Below are positions 32,973 through 41,835 of a DNA stretch of 64,000 nt, in pieces. The DNA comes from JAFLCM01 sp046154665 (lineage in GTDB: Bacteria > Planctomycetota > Phycisphaerae > Phycisphaerales > UBA1924). Position numbers and translations under genes: made by a program. The stretch is taken from positions 102,960 through 166,959 of the forward strand of contig JBJXFG010000047.1 of the NCBI GenBank assembly GCA_046154665.1, given 5' to 3'. The notes beneath the pieces are model-generated. The model made no database searches. It saw only the letters and a list, made by a program, of their open reading frames with translations, and had not been told where the DNA came from. The stretch's first letter is position 1; each line of letters starts with the position of its first letter.

Positions 32973-33482
32973 TTAGTTCTTCGTTAGTGGTGAATCGGTT
33001 TCGGGCATCGACGCCCGCCCGTGCATCTCCGCCGCCCGGCTAAGCAGCGCCGCGTCGTCGATCACCTCGGGCGACAGCGTGAAGTGCCACTCGATCCGCG
33101 TTTTCTTTTCGACCGGTACAGCCATCGCCGCCAAGTCAACTCCGGGCCACTCGTGGACCGGGGCCTCGGCCTTCGCGGTGGTCACCAGCGGCTCGAAGCC
33201 GTCTTTGCGAAGACGCACGTCGTACACGCCGAAGTACGTGAAGTTGACTTCGCACGGCGTGGTGCCGACCTCGGCATCGTTCAGAATCACCCGTGCCCCC
33301 GCGGGCTCGGACGTGATAAACAGACGACGATCCTGGCAGCCCGAGAGCAGCGCGAGCGCCGCAAAACAGAACCCCGAGCATAAGGGAGGGGTCTCTTTCA
33401 AAGTTCTCGGGCGCCTCAACCGCCGAAACCCCTCCCTGACGGTCGGGGTTCCGATGCGTCGCTTGGAGATGTCATGCATCAT
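32973..33482 (-). CDS. PEGA-domain lipoprotein
   Basis: 169 residues. The lipobox ALALLSGC lies about 45 residues in, followed by a PEGA-like domain (LFITSEPAGARVILNDAEVG). The start at 33482 overlaps the lptB stop (ATGA). The segment between the start and the signal peptide (RRIGTPTVREGFRRLRRPRT) is encoded by a family F repeat (33422-33455), so the leader looks artificially long. An internal start nearer the hydrophobic stretch is possible. Function unknown. Confidence 0.8.
   Translation of the reverse strand: MMHDISKRRIGTPTVREGFRRLRRPRTLKETPPLCSGFCFAALALLSGCQDRRLFITSEPAGARVILNDAEVGTTPCEVNFTYFGVYDVRLRKDGFEPLVTTAKAEAPVHEWPGVDLAAMAVPVEKKTRIEWHFTLSPEVIDDAALLSRAAEMHGRASMPETDSPLTKN
33422..33455. 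repeat. Family F repeat in the PEGA lipoprotein 5' region
   Basis: The word cccctccctgacggtcgggg is also found at 36152-36236 (as two inverted copies, variant) and at 49866-50044 (inverted pair). Here it is translated or sits in the leader of the lipoprotein gene. Confidence 0.8.
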
Positions 33483-34255
33483 CGCGCCACAACCTCCTGC
33501 CCCGCCGTCGCGCCGGCGGGTGCGTCAAACTCATCACCCCGGAACATCGACCCGAGATAACTCTCCCGCACCATGCGGTCATTAATCAACTCCCGCGGCG
33601 GTCCCTCGCGCAGCACCTTGCCCTCGTTGATGATGTACGCCCGGTCGCACACCCGCAGCGTCTGCTGCACGTTGTGGTCGGTGATCAGCACCGCGATCCC
33701 GATCTGCGTCAGCCGCTTGATCTCGCGCTGCAGGTCTTCGACGGCCAGCGGGTCGACGCCGCTGAACGGCTCGTCGAGCAGGATGAGTCTTGGCTCGGTC
33801 ACGAGGGCGCGGGCGATCTCGAGCTTGCGGCGTTCGCCGCCGGAGCAGGTGCGGGCCTGGTCCTTGGCCTTGTGCGTGAGCCCGAACTGGGCGAGGAGCT
33901 GCTTGCACCGGTTGTGCCGCTCGGCCGACGAAAGCCGGCGCGTCTCAAGGATTGCCAGCAGGTTGTCCTCGCACGTCATCCGTTGAAAAACGCTCGGCTC
34001 TTGCGACAGATAGCCCATCCCCAGCCGGGCCCGGGCGTACATCGGCAGCGCCGTCACATCGCGCCCGGCGAACACGACCGAACCCCCTTCGGCTTCGATC
34101 ATCCCGACGACCATGCGAAAGCTGGTGGTCTTGCCCGCACCGTTGCGCCCCAGCAGCCCAACAATCTCGCGCGCGTCCACACTGATCGACACGCCGTCAA
34201 CCACACGCCGAGCGGCGTACGACTTCACCAGGTTTGCGGCTTCAAGCAGCGCCAC
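33479..34255 (-). CDS. lptB: LPS-export ABC ATPase LptB
   Basis: About 258 residues. It has Walker A GRNGAGKTT, Q-loop LSQEP, the LptB-type signature TCSGGERRKLEIARAL, Walker B LILLDEPFSGVDP and the switch His in LITDHN. LptB drives lipopolysaccharide extraction with LptFG, which are not in this window. I use the GTG at 34255 (VALLEAANLVK) as start, since upstream codons in this frame look non-native. It is coupled to the PEGA lipoprotein by an ATGA overlap, so the lipoprotein may be an accessory envelope factor (inference). Confidence 0.93.
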   Translation of the reverse strand: MALLEAANLVKSYAARRVVDGVSISVDAREIVGLLGRNGAGKTTSFRMVVGMIEAEGGSVVFAGRDVTALPMYARARLGMGYLSQEPSVFQRMTCEDNLLAILETRRLSSAERHNRCKQLLAQFGLTHKAKDQARTCSGGERRKLEIARALVTEPRLILLDEPFSGVDPLAVEDLQREIKRLTQIGIAVLITDHNVQQTLRVCDRAYIINEGKVLREGPPRELINDRMVRESYLGSMFRGDEFDAPAGATAGQEVVAR

Positions 34256-34341
34256 GCGGGGAGTGTAGTGGGGGGCGGCGCGGGTGCCAGGGACGGTGCC
34301 GAGAGAGGTACGGGGCGCGTCAACGATGCGGGCGCACGTCA

Positions 34342-34376
34342 CACCCTAAACCCTAAACCCTAAACCCTGTCATTGA
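34342..34376. repeat. Family E telomere-like words
   Basis: Tandem ccctaaaccctaaaccct (34347-34370) supplies the final Arg-Val codons and stop of the convergent DUF4870 gene. Related words lie at 41692-41712 and 47286-47392. This is not a telomere. Confidence 0.8.
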
Positions 34377-34845
34377 GGAACCGAATCGTCACCGGGTACC
34401 GGTAGTACTCGCCGCGGTTGGCCGCCATAGCGCCGCGGATGCAGCCGATCAGCGTCACCACCACGATCACGACGAACCCAAGCCCGGCCAGCCCGAGCGT
34501 CGGGATCACCAGGATCGCCATGATGACGTGGTAGATCAGCAGGCTGATCTGGAAGTTCACGGCGTCGCGCCCGTGGTCATCAAGGAACGGCGACTTCTCC
34601 GCCTTGATCTTCCACATGATCAGCGAGCCGATCAGCCCGGCCAACGGCACCGGGATGCTCGCCATGCTCAGCAGGCCGACCAGGTGCATGAACAGCGCGT
34701 AGGTACGTTCTTCCGCCGGGGTGCTGGGGTCGATGTACCGCGTGCTGCCGCCGAACGCGCTCGGGCCGCCCGAGCCGGGGGTGCCGGGGGTGCCGGGGGT
34801 GCCGGGGGAGCCGGGGGGGTTCGGAGTGTCCGGGGATTTGGCCAT
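34360..34845 (-). CDS. DUF4870-family membrane protein
   Basis: About 161 residues. A Pro/Gly-rich N-terminus (repeated GTPGTPGTPG) precedes three to four hydrophobic helices in the DUF4870 pattern (ERTYALFMHLVGLLS; DDHGRDAVNFQISLLIYHVI; GFVVIVVVTLIGCI). Family function is unknown. The stop codon (TAG) and the last two residues come from the family E repeat. The ATG at 34845 is preferred, and 34860 is an alternative. Confidence 0.8.
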   Translation of the reverse strand: MAKSPDTPNPPGSPGTPGTPGTPGSGGPSAFGGSTRYIDPSTPAEERTYALFMHLVGLLSMASIPVPLAGLIGSLIMWKIKAEKSPFLDDHGRDAVNFQISLLIYHVIMAILVIPTLGLAGLGFVVIVVVTLIGCIRGAMAANRGEYYRYPVTIRFLNDRV

Positions 34846-34913
34846 CGCGACTGCCATCATCGCAGTTCTACGGAACCGGGCCGGAACTTTTTCACGGACG
34901 CAGCTCTCTTCGC

Positions 34914-34952
34914 CCCCGACTCCCGACTCCCGACTCCCGACTCAATCCCCGA
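34914..34952. repeat. Family H words
   Basis: Tandem gactcccgactcccgactcc in the gap between the DUF4870 and polyprenyl synthase genes. Confidence 0.8.
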
Positions 34953-35044
34953 CCGCCCAAGCCCCAAGGGGCATCGCCCCAAGAATCATTTTCAATCTTT
35001 TCTGAAACATTTGCCTATACGAGAAACACACGCTAGACTCTGGT

Positions 35045-36145
35045 ATGGCCCCGCTGGTCGCCAAAACCCCGGATTCGATGCGCCGTCCGGGCCTCGCCGC
35101 GCTGCTGGGCATCGCAGAGGCCACTTCGGCCCGCAGCGTAGGTGTCGCCCTCGAAGGCCACCCTCTGGTTCCGCTGCTTGGCATCGGCCTCTCGCGCGTG
35201 GTCGAGCGGTTTGATCGTCAGCTCGAGACCCCGCTGGCTCATGTCGCCGAGCTGCTCCGCCACGTCGAGAAGTACCGCGGCAAGATGCTCCGCCCCACGG
35301 TCACGCTGCTCTCGGGCCTCGCCTGCGACCCGCGCGGCTGCGTCCCCGAAGCCGTTACCGACCCTCTCATCACCGTAGCGGCGGTGGTTGAAATGATCCA
35401 CGTCGCCACCCTCGTTCACGACGATGTGCTCGACGAGGCTGACATCCGCCGCGGGCACCGCACCATCAACGCGTGGCGCGGCAACGAGGCCGCGGTCATG
35501 CTGGGTGATTACCTCATCGCCCGCTCGTTCCACCTGTGCTCGCAGCTCGATGAACAGAAGACCGCCCTGCGGGTCGGCGAAGTGACGGCGGTGGTCGCCG
35601 AGGGCGAGATGCTGCAGCTGGCCCACCGCGGTGATTTCTCGCTGGGCGAGCGGACGTACTACGAAATCGTCGAGCGCAAGACGGCGGCGCTGATCGCGGC
35701 GGCGTGCGAACTCGGTGCCCGCCACGCCGGTGCCGACGAGGCCACCCAGCGACGCCTCAGCGACTACGGGCGTCTGGTCGGCGTGGCGTTCCAGATCCAG
35801 GACGACCTGCTCGACCTCGTCGGCGAAGAGGACATCGTCGGCAAGTCGCTCGGCAAAGACCTCGACAACCAGAAGCTCACCCTCCCGCTCATCCACCACC
35901 TCGGCGTGCTCCCACCCGCGGCGCGGCTTGAAGCCGAGCGGATGATCCACAGCCGAGCCTTCGACCAGGCCCGCCGCCACGCCCTGCACCCCAGGCTCGT
36001 GGCGACCGACTCAATCACCTACGCCCGCGCCGCCGCCCAGCGGCTGGTGAACCAGGCGAAGGAGAGCCTGAGCGGCCTGCCCGAGACGCCGGCGCGGGCG
36101 ACGCTGCTGGCGATGGCCGATGCGGTGATTACGCGGCAGCTGTAA
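35045..36145 (+). CDS. Polyprenyl (trans-isoprenyl) diphosphate synthase
   Basis: 366 residues. The first Asp-rich motif is DDVLD (after MIHVATLVH) and the second is DDLLD (FQIQDDLLDLVG). KMLRPT and GKSLGKDLDNQK fit allylic and IPP binding. It makes linear prenyl diphosphates for quinones or lipid carriers; chain length is not deducible, though bulky residues before DDVLD fit a medium-chain product. It has a normal start at 35045. A family F block follows its stop. Confidence 0.92.
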   Translation: MAPLVAKTPDSMRRPGLAALLGIAEATSARSVGVALEGHPLVPLLGIGLSRVVERFDRQLETPLAHVAELLRHVEKYRGKMLRPTVTLLSGLACDPRGCVPEAVTDPLITVAAVVEMIHVATLVHDDVLDEADIRRGHRTINAWRGNEAAVMLGDYLIARSFHLCSQLDEQKTALRVGEVTAVVAEGEMLQLAHRGDFSLGERTYYEIVERKTAALIAAACELGARHAGADEATQRRLSDYGRLVGVAFQIQDDLLDLVGEEDIVGKSLGKDLDNQKLTLPLIHHLGVLPPAARLEAERMIHSRAFDQARRHALHPRLVATDSITYARAAAQRLVNQAKESLSGLPETPARATLLAMADAVITRQL

Positions 36146-36151
36146 GCCAAC

Positions 36152-36236
36152 AGAACCGCGACCGTGAGGCAGCGGTTTCGTGAAGGGCGAGATCGCTCGC
36201 GCAACCCAGAAACCGCTCCCTGACGGTCGCGGTTCT
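36152..36236. repeat. Family F inverted doublet (variant)
   Basis: An arm at 36152-36177 (accgcgaccgtgaggcagcg) and its inverted partner at 36208-36236 (gctccctgacggtcgcggtt). They lie just after the polyprenyl synthase stop. Confidence 0.8.
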
Positions 36237-36372
36237 GTGCTGCAAGTACTGCAACCCCACCCCCTCGAACCCCAATCACTGAATCACCCGCACCGAGTCG
36301 GGCGTGATGTCATGCGCCCGGCCCAGATTGTCGTAGGGGTTCACGGTCAGCCCTCCAAAGCCCAGCCCTACC

Positions 36373-38175
36373 ATGACCCAACCTCCCCCAGGCCCTCCCC
36401 GGCCGCACTCATTCAGGAGTCTGCTCGTGCTCAGCGGGAAACGCATGGCCATCTTGGCGCTCGCCGTTGTTGCCGGTGTCGGCGTCGCCCGATTCACGGG
36501 TGCCGCCAGCAATGACCGGCCCACCCTCTACGACTGGGCCAACCCCGTCACCGACGTGCTCGTCGGCCTCGACCAGCACTTCCTCAAAGAGCCCGATCTC
36601 AAGGCCCTCCGCGACGGGGCCATCCGCGGCATGATCGAATCGCTCGACGATCCCTACACCGAGTTCATCCCCAACGAGGAACTCGGGGACTTCAACAAGC
36701 AGATCCGCGGCGAGTACGTCGGCATCGGCGCGGAAGTCGACACGCAAGACGGCTGGCTGAAGATCGCCTCGCCGCTGGATGATTCACCCGCGTGGAAGGC
36801 GGGGGTCGAGGCCGACGACCTGGTCGTCGCGGTGAACGGCAGATCGACGTACCGGCGCACCGTCGAGCAGGTGATCGACGTGCTGATGGGTGAGGCGGGC
36901 AGCGTGGTGACGATCACCGTCGAGCGCCAGGGCGATCAGACCGACGCGCCGCCGGGGGCGCTCGCGCCGAGCGAGCCGAAGGCCGACGAAGGCCAGGAGG
37001 CCGGGCCCGCTGTCAAAGCCGGTCATGTGCGCTTCGATCTCAAGATCGTCCGCCAGAAGATCGTGACTTCGACGGTGAAGGGCCTGCACCGCGTCGGCGA
37101 CGGGCAGGAGTGGGATTTCATGGTCGATCCGGAGCAGAAGATCGGCTACGTGCGGGTGACGCAGTTCACCGCCGGGACGATCCCGGAACTGCGTGCTGCG
37201 TGCGAGAAGCTGGTCTCGCAGGGCATGCGTGGGTTCATTCTCGATCTGCGCTACAACGGCGGCGGCTCGCTCGCCGCGGCGATCGACATGGCCGATCTGT
37301 TCCTCAAAGAGGGCGTGATCGTCTCGACGAAGGGCCGCCGCACTCGGGAAGAAAAGGCGACGGCCCGAGCCGAGGGCACGCTGCCCGAGTTCCCGATGAT
37401 CGTGATGCTCAACGATTCCAGCGCCTCGGCGAGCGAGGTCGTCGCCGGCGCGCTGGTGGACAACGACCGGGCCTTCGCGCTGGGCACCCGCTCGTTCGGC
37501 AAGGGCATCGTGCAGACGGTTTACCCCATGTCGTCCGGCGAGGGCCAGCTCAAGGTGACCGAGGCGTACTACTACCTGCCCAGCGGGCGTTGCCTGCACC
37601 GCACCGACGAAAGCACGCAGTGGGGCGTCGACCCCTCGAAGGGCTTCTACGTGCCGATGAGTTTCGATGAGCAGCGCGAGATGCTCCGCGTGCGCCGCAA
37701 CGAAGAGGTGATCCGCGCCAAGGGCAAGGCGCAGGAGAACGCCGCCGAGCAGCGCTGGTCGGATCACCAGTGGATTCTCGAGTATCTCAAAGACCGCCAG
37801 CTCTCGGCGGCGGTGAAGGCGATCCAGACGCGCCTGACGACCGAGCAGTGGCAGCCAACGGGCGAGGATGTGCCGGCGGGCACGCTCGAACTCGCCGCGC
37901 TGCAGCGCGAGCAGCGCCGATACGACCTGCTGGAGCGCGAGCTCGACCGCGTGGCCCGGCGAATCGACACCCTGGCCGCCGCCCAGACCCCGGGCGCGAA
38001 GAAGGACGACACCATCCCCGATCCGATCCCCGGCGAACTCGACCTCACCGGCGGCAAGATGCTCGTCTATGACAAGGACGGCAAAGTCATCGCGACCCTC
38101 TCGATTACCGGCCCCAACCTGGAACGCTGGCTGATCGACGCCCCGGTGAAGCCCGAGGCCGCGGCGACCCCGTGA
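36373..38175 (+). CDS. C-terminal processing peptidase, S41 family
   Basis: 600 residues. It has an N-terminal membrane anchor (AILALAVVAGVGVARFTGA), a PDZ domain (about 115-200) and the S41 catalytic region with nucleophile Ser in NDSSASASEVV and general base Lys in GTRSFGKGIVQ. The C-terminal 180 residues are helical and acidic. CTPs cleave periplasmic proteins from the C-terminus. Length (usual about 430-550) is somewhat longer because of the C-terminal extension. Start is ATG 36373. Confidence 0.94.
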   Translation: MTQPPPGPPRPHSFRSLLVLSGKRMAILALAVVAGVGVARFTGAASNDRPTLYDWANPVTDVLVGLDQHFLKEPDLKALRDGAIRGMIESLDDPYTEFIPNEELGDFNKQIRGEYVGIGAEVDTQDGWLKIASPLDDSPAWKAGVEADDLVVAVNGRSTYRRTVEQVIDVLMGEAGSVVTITVERQGDQTDAPPGALAPSEPKADEGQEAGPAVKAGHVRFDLKIVRQKIVTSTVKGLHRVGDGQEWDFMVDPEQKIGYVRVTQFTAGTIPELRAACEKLVSQGMRGFILDLRYNGGGSLAAAIDMADLFLKEGVIVSTKGRRTREEKATARAEGTLPEFPMIVMLNDSSASASEVVAGALVDNDRAFALGTRSFGKGIVQTVYPMSSGEGQLKVTEAYYYLPSGRCLHRTDESTQWGVDPSKGFYVPMSFDEQREMLRVRRNEEVIRAKGKAQENAAEQRWSDHQWILEYLKDRQLSAAVKAIQTRLTTEQWQPTGEDVPAGTLELAALQREQRRYDLLERELDRVARRIDTLAAAQTPGAKKDDTIPDPIPGELDLTGGKMLVYDKDGKVIATLSITGPNLERWLIDAPVKPEAAATP

Positions 38176-38193
38176 GGCATTCGCAGCGGAGAA

Positions 38194-38432
38194 AGGCATT
38201 TTCAACGCGGAGATCGCGGAGTTCGCGGAGGAAGACCGAGAGGGCGAGATCGAAGCGGTGCCGTCCGCGCGAGCGGGTTGTTCGAAGCGAAGCGTGCTCG
38301 GCAAGCTTGGACCGACGGCTCGCGCCGTCGGCTCTGCCTCTCTCCCTCTCTCTGTCTTCCTCCGCGAACTCCGCGATCTCCGCGTTGAGAATGCTTTCCT
38401 CCGCGAACTCCGCGATCTCCGCGGTGAAACTG
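38194..38432. repeat. Family D words, forward and inverted blocks
   Basis: A forward block at 38194-38243 (words cgcggagatcgcggag and gttcgcggaggaa) and inverted blocks at 38353-38394 and 38397-38432. The inverted block ends right at the stop of the redoxin-cytochrome gene (38437). Further copies are at 40438-40526 and 41610-41672. Confidence 0.85.
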
Positions 38433-38436
38433 CCTT

Positions 38437-40281
38437 CTACTCCCCGCGCCGCACCAGGAACTCCGCGAAGCCCAGGAACCCACCGCCCTCCACACCCTGC
38501 TTCACGTCGCCCGCGGCGGGCTCTTCGCTGGGCGTGCCGGTCCAGCGCAGCGTGTCGTTCTCGCCGAGTTTCACCGGCTCGATGAACTCGTACCGCACCG
38601 GCCACGCGGCCCGGAAGCGGCGCAGCGTCAGCGCCGTCCACGCCTCTTCGTCGTCGCCCTCGACGCGCACCGTGCCGGCGCTCGCCGCCAGCGCGATCAC
38701 CGGCGTGAGCGAGAGCAGCCGCACCGGCGCTTCATCGTCGTTCGGGCTGCGGGCCGCGACGGTCGGGGCCCGCACCTGCGCCACCCGCTCGGGCCCGTCG
38801 CCGAAGGGCGGCTCGACCATCGCCGGCAGCGACACCACCTCGTGCGTCGGGGGCTCGGCGGCGAGCTTCACCGCCAGGCGCAGCCGTTCCGACATCGGCG
38901 CGCCCGTCGGACGGAACCACGCGTGGACGATGAGTCTCGCGCCGGCGGGAACCGCCCGTGCCGCGCCGGGCGGGCAGATGTTGGCACCGTGCGCTGCCCC
39001 CGCCGCGAGGATTGGTTCGAGCACGCCCTGGCGAATCGCGGTGTCGTCGCCCATGCCTTCGGGCCGCTTGACGCGCTCGAGAAACGCCACGGCGTGGTGC
39101 AGCGCCATCCGCTTGCGGGCCATCAGTTCCCACGCGCGGACCCACACCGGCTCCGTGAACCGGCAGTCGATCTCGAGCCGCGCGAACACCAGCGGCCCGT
39201 CGGCGGGCACCGGCACCTGCTCGGAGAGCATCAGCGCATCGGGCGTACCGATTCGCCAGCCCGGGGCGAACGACGCCGGCGCAAGCGCTTCCTTCACATC
39301 GCCCTCGGGCCGCCCCGCGTCGATCCACGCGAGAAGATCGTGCTTCTCGTCCTCGCGCAGCGTCGGATCGTCGCGCCAGCCGCCGCTCCCCTGTGTGCCG
39401 TCGGCGTGGGCGGCCCCGTCCCACGGCGGCATGAGCCCCGCCCGCACCACCGCCGCGATCATCGATGAACGCCCCGCGACCGCGCGGTAGTTGTTGAGCG
39501 CAAACGGGGCCGTTCCGCCGTAGAAATGACACGATTCGCAGCGCTCGCGGATGATGCGCGAGACACGGTTGTGATAGGTGATCGCGTTCTCGCCGGGGGC
39601 CTCGGCGGCGGCCGCGCCCTCGACCGGGTCCACCGCGCAGCCCGGCGACCACGTCGCCTTCACCTTCACCGGCGTGCCCGCGAGCGCCGCGTCGAGCGCC
39701 TCGCGTAGGAAGTTGCGGCGCGGCGCGGCGAGCGCCGAGCCCACGCCGAACTGATCGTCCACCGCGCCGCGAAAGACGAGCGTCCGCGAGCGGTCGATCA
39801 CCAGCACCTCGGTGGTGGTGCGAGGTTCGAGCGCTCGGCGGAACGCGCGGTCGGTATCGGGCAGATACAGCCCCGGCCAGCGCATCGTCTTGTTCTGCTG
39901 CTTCATCTCGGGCGGCGTGTCGGTGTCCGAGACGTTGAGCAGCGCGAACAGCACCCCTTTCGGGCCATACTCGGCGGCCATCGCCGTGAGGCGCGGGGCG
40001 TAGCGCGTCGACAGAGGGCAGGTGGCCGAGGTGAGGCACAGCACGACCGCTTTGCGGTCCTTCAGCGCCTCGCTGAGCGTGGGGCCCTGGCCGTCAAACC
40101 CGAGCAGGAGCAGGTCGGGGATGAGTTCGCCGACGGAGCACGAAGCGGGGTCGACCTCGTGCGCGAGCAGGCTGGCGAAGGGATCAGGGGCGGCGCGCGA
40201 TTCACCGCAAATCGATGAGCCGATCGCGGCGGTCAGCGAGACGAGCGCGGCGCGGACGAGGTGGCGCTTCGGAGTCGGCAT
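38437..40281 (-). CDS. Redoxin and cytochrome c fusion protein (secreted)
   Basis: 614 residues. After a signal peptide it has a thioredoxin-fold domain with CPLSTRYAP (single Cys, no CxxC), about residues 50-200. A c-type heme motif CESCH (about residue 247) starts the middle region. The C-terminal half (LHHAVAFLE region) resembles the beta-jelly-roll of copper ascorbate-dependent monooxygenases, which I suggest with low confidence. Such architectures are typical of planctomycete secreted proteins. The likely role is periplasmic redox chemistry; the substrate is unknown. Confidence 0.8.
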   Translation of the reverse strand: MPTPKRHLVRAALVSLTAAIGSSICGESRAAPDPFASLLAHEVDPASCSVGELIPDLLLLGFDGQGPTLSEALKDRKAVVLCLTSATCPLSTRYAPRLTAMAAEYGPKGVLFALLNVSDTDTPPEMKQQNKTMRWPGLYLPDTDRAFRRALEPRTTTEVLVIDRSRTLVFRGAVDDQFGVGSALAAPRRNFLREALDAALAGTPVKVKATWSPGCAVDPVEGAAAAEAPGENAITYHNRVSRIIRERCESCHFYGGTAPFALNNYRAVAGRSSMIAAVVRAGLMPPWDGAAHADGTQGSGGWRDDPTLREDEKHDLLAWIDAGRPEGDVKEALAPASFAPGWRIGTPDALMLSEQVPVPADGPLVFARLEIDCRFTEPVWVRAWELMARKRMALHHAVAFLERVKRPEGMGDDTAIRQGVLEPILAAGAAHGANICPPGAARAVPAGARLIVHAWFRPTGAPMSERLRLAVKLAAEPPTHEVVSLPAMVEPPFGDGPERVAQVRAPTVAARSPNDDEAPVRLLSLTPVIALAASAGTVRVEGDDEEAWTALTLRRFRAAWPVRYEFIEPVKLGENDTLRWTGTPSEEPAAGDVKQGVEGGGFLGFAEFLVRRGE

Positions 40282-40350
40282 GATGGAACGGTAGCGGATC
40301 GAACGGGGCTAGCGCAGAGACGGAACGCCCGCTCATCGGTGCGATCGTTC

Positions 40351-40391
40351 TGATCCGTCACTTCGCCCTCAGCGGCTCAGTGACGGCTTCC
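40351..40391 (+). repeat. Family M hairpin repeat, copy 1
   Basis: 41 bp, nearly identical (37/41) to the reverse complement of 51064-51104. It contains ccgtcact / agtgacgg (40355-40362 / 40379-40386) as a stem. It lies in the gap after the redoxin-cytochrome start and before the ABC gene stop. Confidence 0.75.
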
Positions 40392-40437
40392 CGGGACCCA
40401 CCTCGGCTCCAATGCGCACGATCTGAACTGATTGCGC

Positions 40438-40526
40438 TTTCTCTCGGCCTTCCTCCGCGCCCTCCGCGATCTCCGCGTTGAAAATGCCTTGCTCCGCGAA
40501 CTCCGCGCCTCCGCGGCGAAAGCAAC
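40438..40526. repeat. Family D words before ABC ATPase stop
   Basis: Inverted-type words (tccgcgatctccgcg and ccgcgaactccgcg) end directly at the stop codon of the convergent ABC ATPase gene (40527). Confidence 0.8.
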
Positions 40527-41579
40527 CTACTGCACCAGCCCCTGCGTCAGCCGCATGAACGCCGTCTCCAGGTTGACTTCTTCTTCCGTGAACCGCACCA
40601 GGCGGAAGCCGGCGTTGACCAACCGGCTGGGGATATCCGAAGCCTGTGTGAGCGCCGATTCTTCGAACGAGAGCTGGATGACGGGCCTGCGACCCGTGGA
40701 CCCGCCCCCTCCCCCCCCGCCCGCCGCCGCGGCACCCAGACCGCCTCCGCCGCCCCCGGCCGTCCCGTTGCTCATCGCAGCGAACGCCGGCGCCGCCTCT
40801 TCGCCGATGGTCACCTTCTTCACTCCCGGCACGGCGGCCAGCAGGTTCGCCGCTTCCTCGGTTCGCTCGGCGACCACCACCAGCAGCGTGTGCTCCAGCT
40901 TGGCCCGCTTCATGATCTCCTTCACCGAGCCGCTGAAGATGAGGTTGCCGCGCTCGATGATGCCGACGACGTTGCAGATCTCGGCGAGGTCGCGCAGGAT
41001 GTGGCTGGAGATGATGATGGTCTTGCCCATGCGCTTGAGCTCTTTGAGCAGCTCGCGCATCTCGATGCGGGCGCGGGGGTCAAGGCCCGACGCCGGCTCG
41101 TCCATCAGCAGCACCTTCGGGTCGTGCAGCAGCACGCGGGCGACACTGAGGCGCTGCTGCATGCCGCGGCTGAGGCTGTTCACCTCGGCGTTGGCCTTGT
41201 ACGAGAGGTCCGTCAGGTCGAGCACGTCCTTGACGACCTGATGCCGCTTCGACCCATGGATGTTGTACGCCGCCGCGAAGAACTCGAGGTACTCCGTCAC
41301 CACCATGTCTTCATACGCGCCCATGAAGTCCGGCACATAGCCGATGACGGGCCTGATCTGTCGGTTCTGAAACCCGACGGTGAGCCCGTTGATGGAGGCC
41401 TGTCCGCGGGTGGGCTTGAGCAGGGTGGCGAGAATCTTGATGGTGGTGGTCTTGCCGGCACCGTTGGGCCCGATGAAGCCGAAGCAGTCACCTTCCTGGA
41501 TGGTGAGGTTGAGGTTGTTGAGCGCGACGAGTTCGCCGTACTCCTTGCACAGGTTGATCGTTTCGATCATCGGGGGCAT
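40527..41579 (-). CDS. ABC transporter ATP-binding protein
   Basis: 350 residues. It has Walker A GPNGAGKTTT, signature LSRGMQQRLSVARVL, Walker B VLLMDEPASGLDP and the switch His SSHIL. The C-terminal 110 residues contain a long Gly-rich linker (GGGGGGLGAAAAGGGGGGG) and a small domain (VIQLSFEESALTQASD). It is of the ABC-2 exporter type (ABC_DR-like). No permease is adjacent; the large membrane protein upstream on the same strand could be its partner (inference). Confidence 0.9.
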   Translation of the reverse strand: MPPMIETINLCKEYGELVALNNLNLTIQEGDCFGFIGPNGAGKTTTIKILATLLKPTRGQASINGLTVGFQNRQIRPVIGYVPDFMGAYEDMVVTEYLEFFAAAYNIHGSKRHQVVKDVLDLTDLSYKANAEVNSLSRGMQQRLSVARVLLHDPKVLLMDEPASGLDPRARIEMRELLKELKRMGKTIIISSHILRDLAEICNVVGIIERGNLIFSGSVKEIMKRAKLEHTLLVVVAERTEEAANLLAAVPGVKKVTIGEEAAPAFAAMSNGTAGGGGGGLGAAAAGGGGGGGSTGRRPVIQLSFEESALTQASDIPSRLVNAGFRLVRFTEEEVNLETAFMRLTQGLVQ

Positions 41580-41609
41580 GTGGGCTCGCTTCGGTTCATT
41601 TCGCGACGA

Positions 41610-41712
41610 AGAAAGGCAGTCTTACCGCGGAGATCGCGGAGATCGCGGAGGAAGGCAGAGAGAGAGAGAAAGGAGTGGTCGTGGCCGGGAATGGGGGATA
41701 GGGGATAGGGTG
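41610..41712. repeat. Family D and E words upstream of ABC ATPase gene
   Basis: Family D words at 41610-41672 (ccgcggagatcgcggagatc) are followed by an E-like word block (gggggatagggggatagg) at 41692-41712. Confidence 0.7.
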
Positions 41713-41835
41713 TTTCAGTTTCAAGGGTCTTGGATCTGTTCCAATCGCCACTCGCGACTCGCGAGTGGCCCCTCCTGATTTGCCATGTGCGATTTTCCAA
41801 GTGCCATTTGAGCTTCGGGGCCGCGCCGCCCGCGC

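Noticed and set aside
34342..34376. Telomere or replication-end repeat
   Set aside because: Only three or so units, inside a coding region of a bacterial chromosome, and related words occur elsewhere as inverted pairs.
36276..36374. Possible 32-residue gene ending NPYDNLGRAHDITPDSVRV (minus strand)
   Set aside because: The sequence looks non-random, but it is short, overlaps the start of the CTP gene and has no support; it could be the end of a lost gene.
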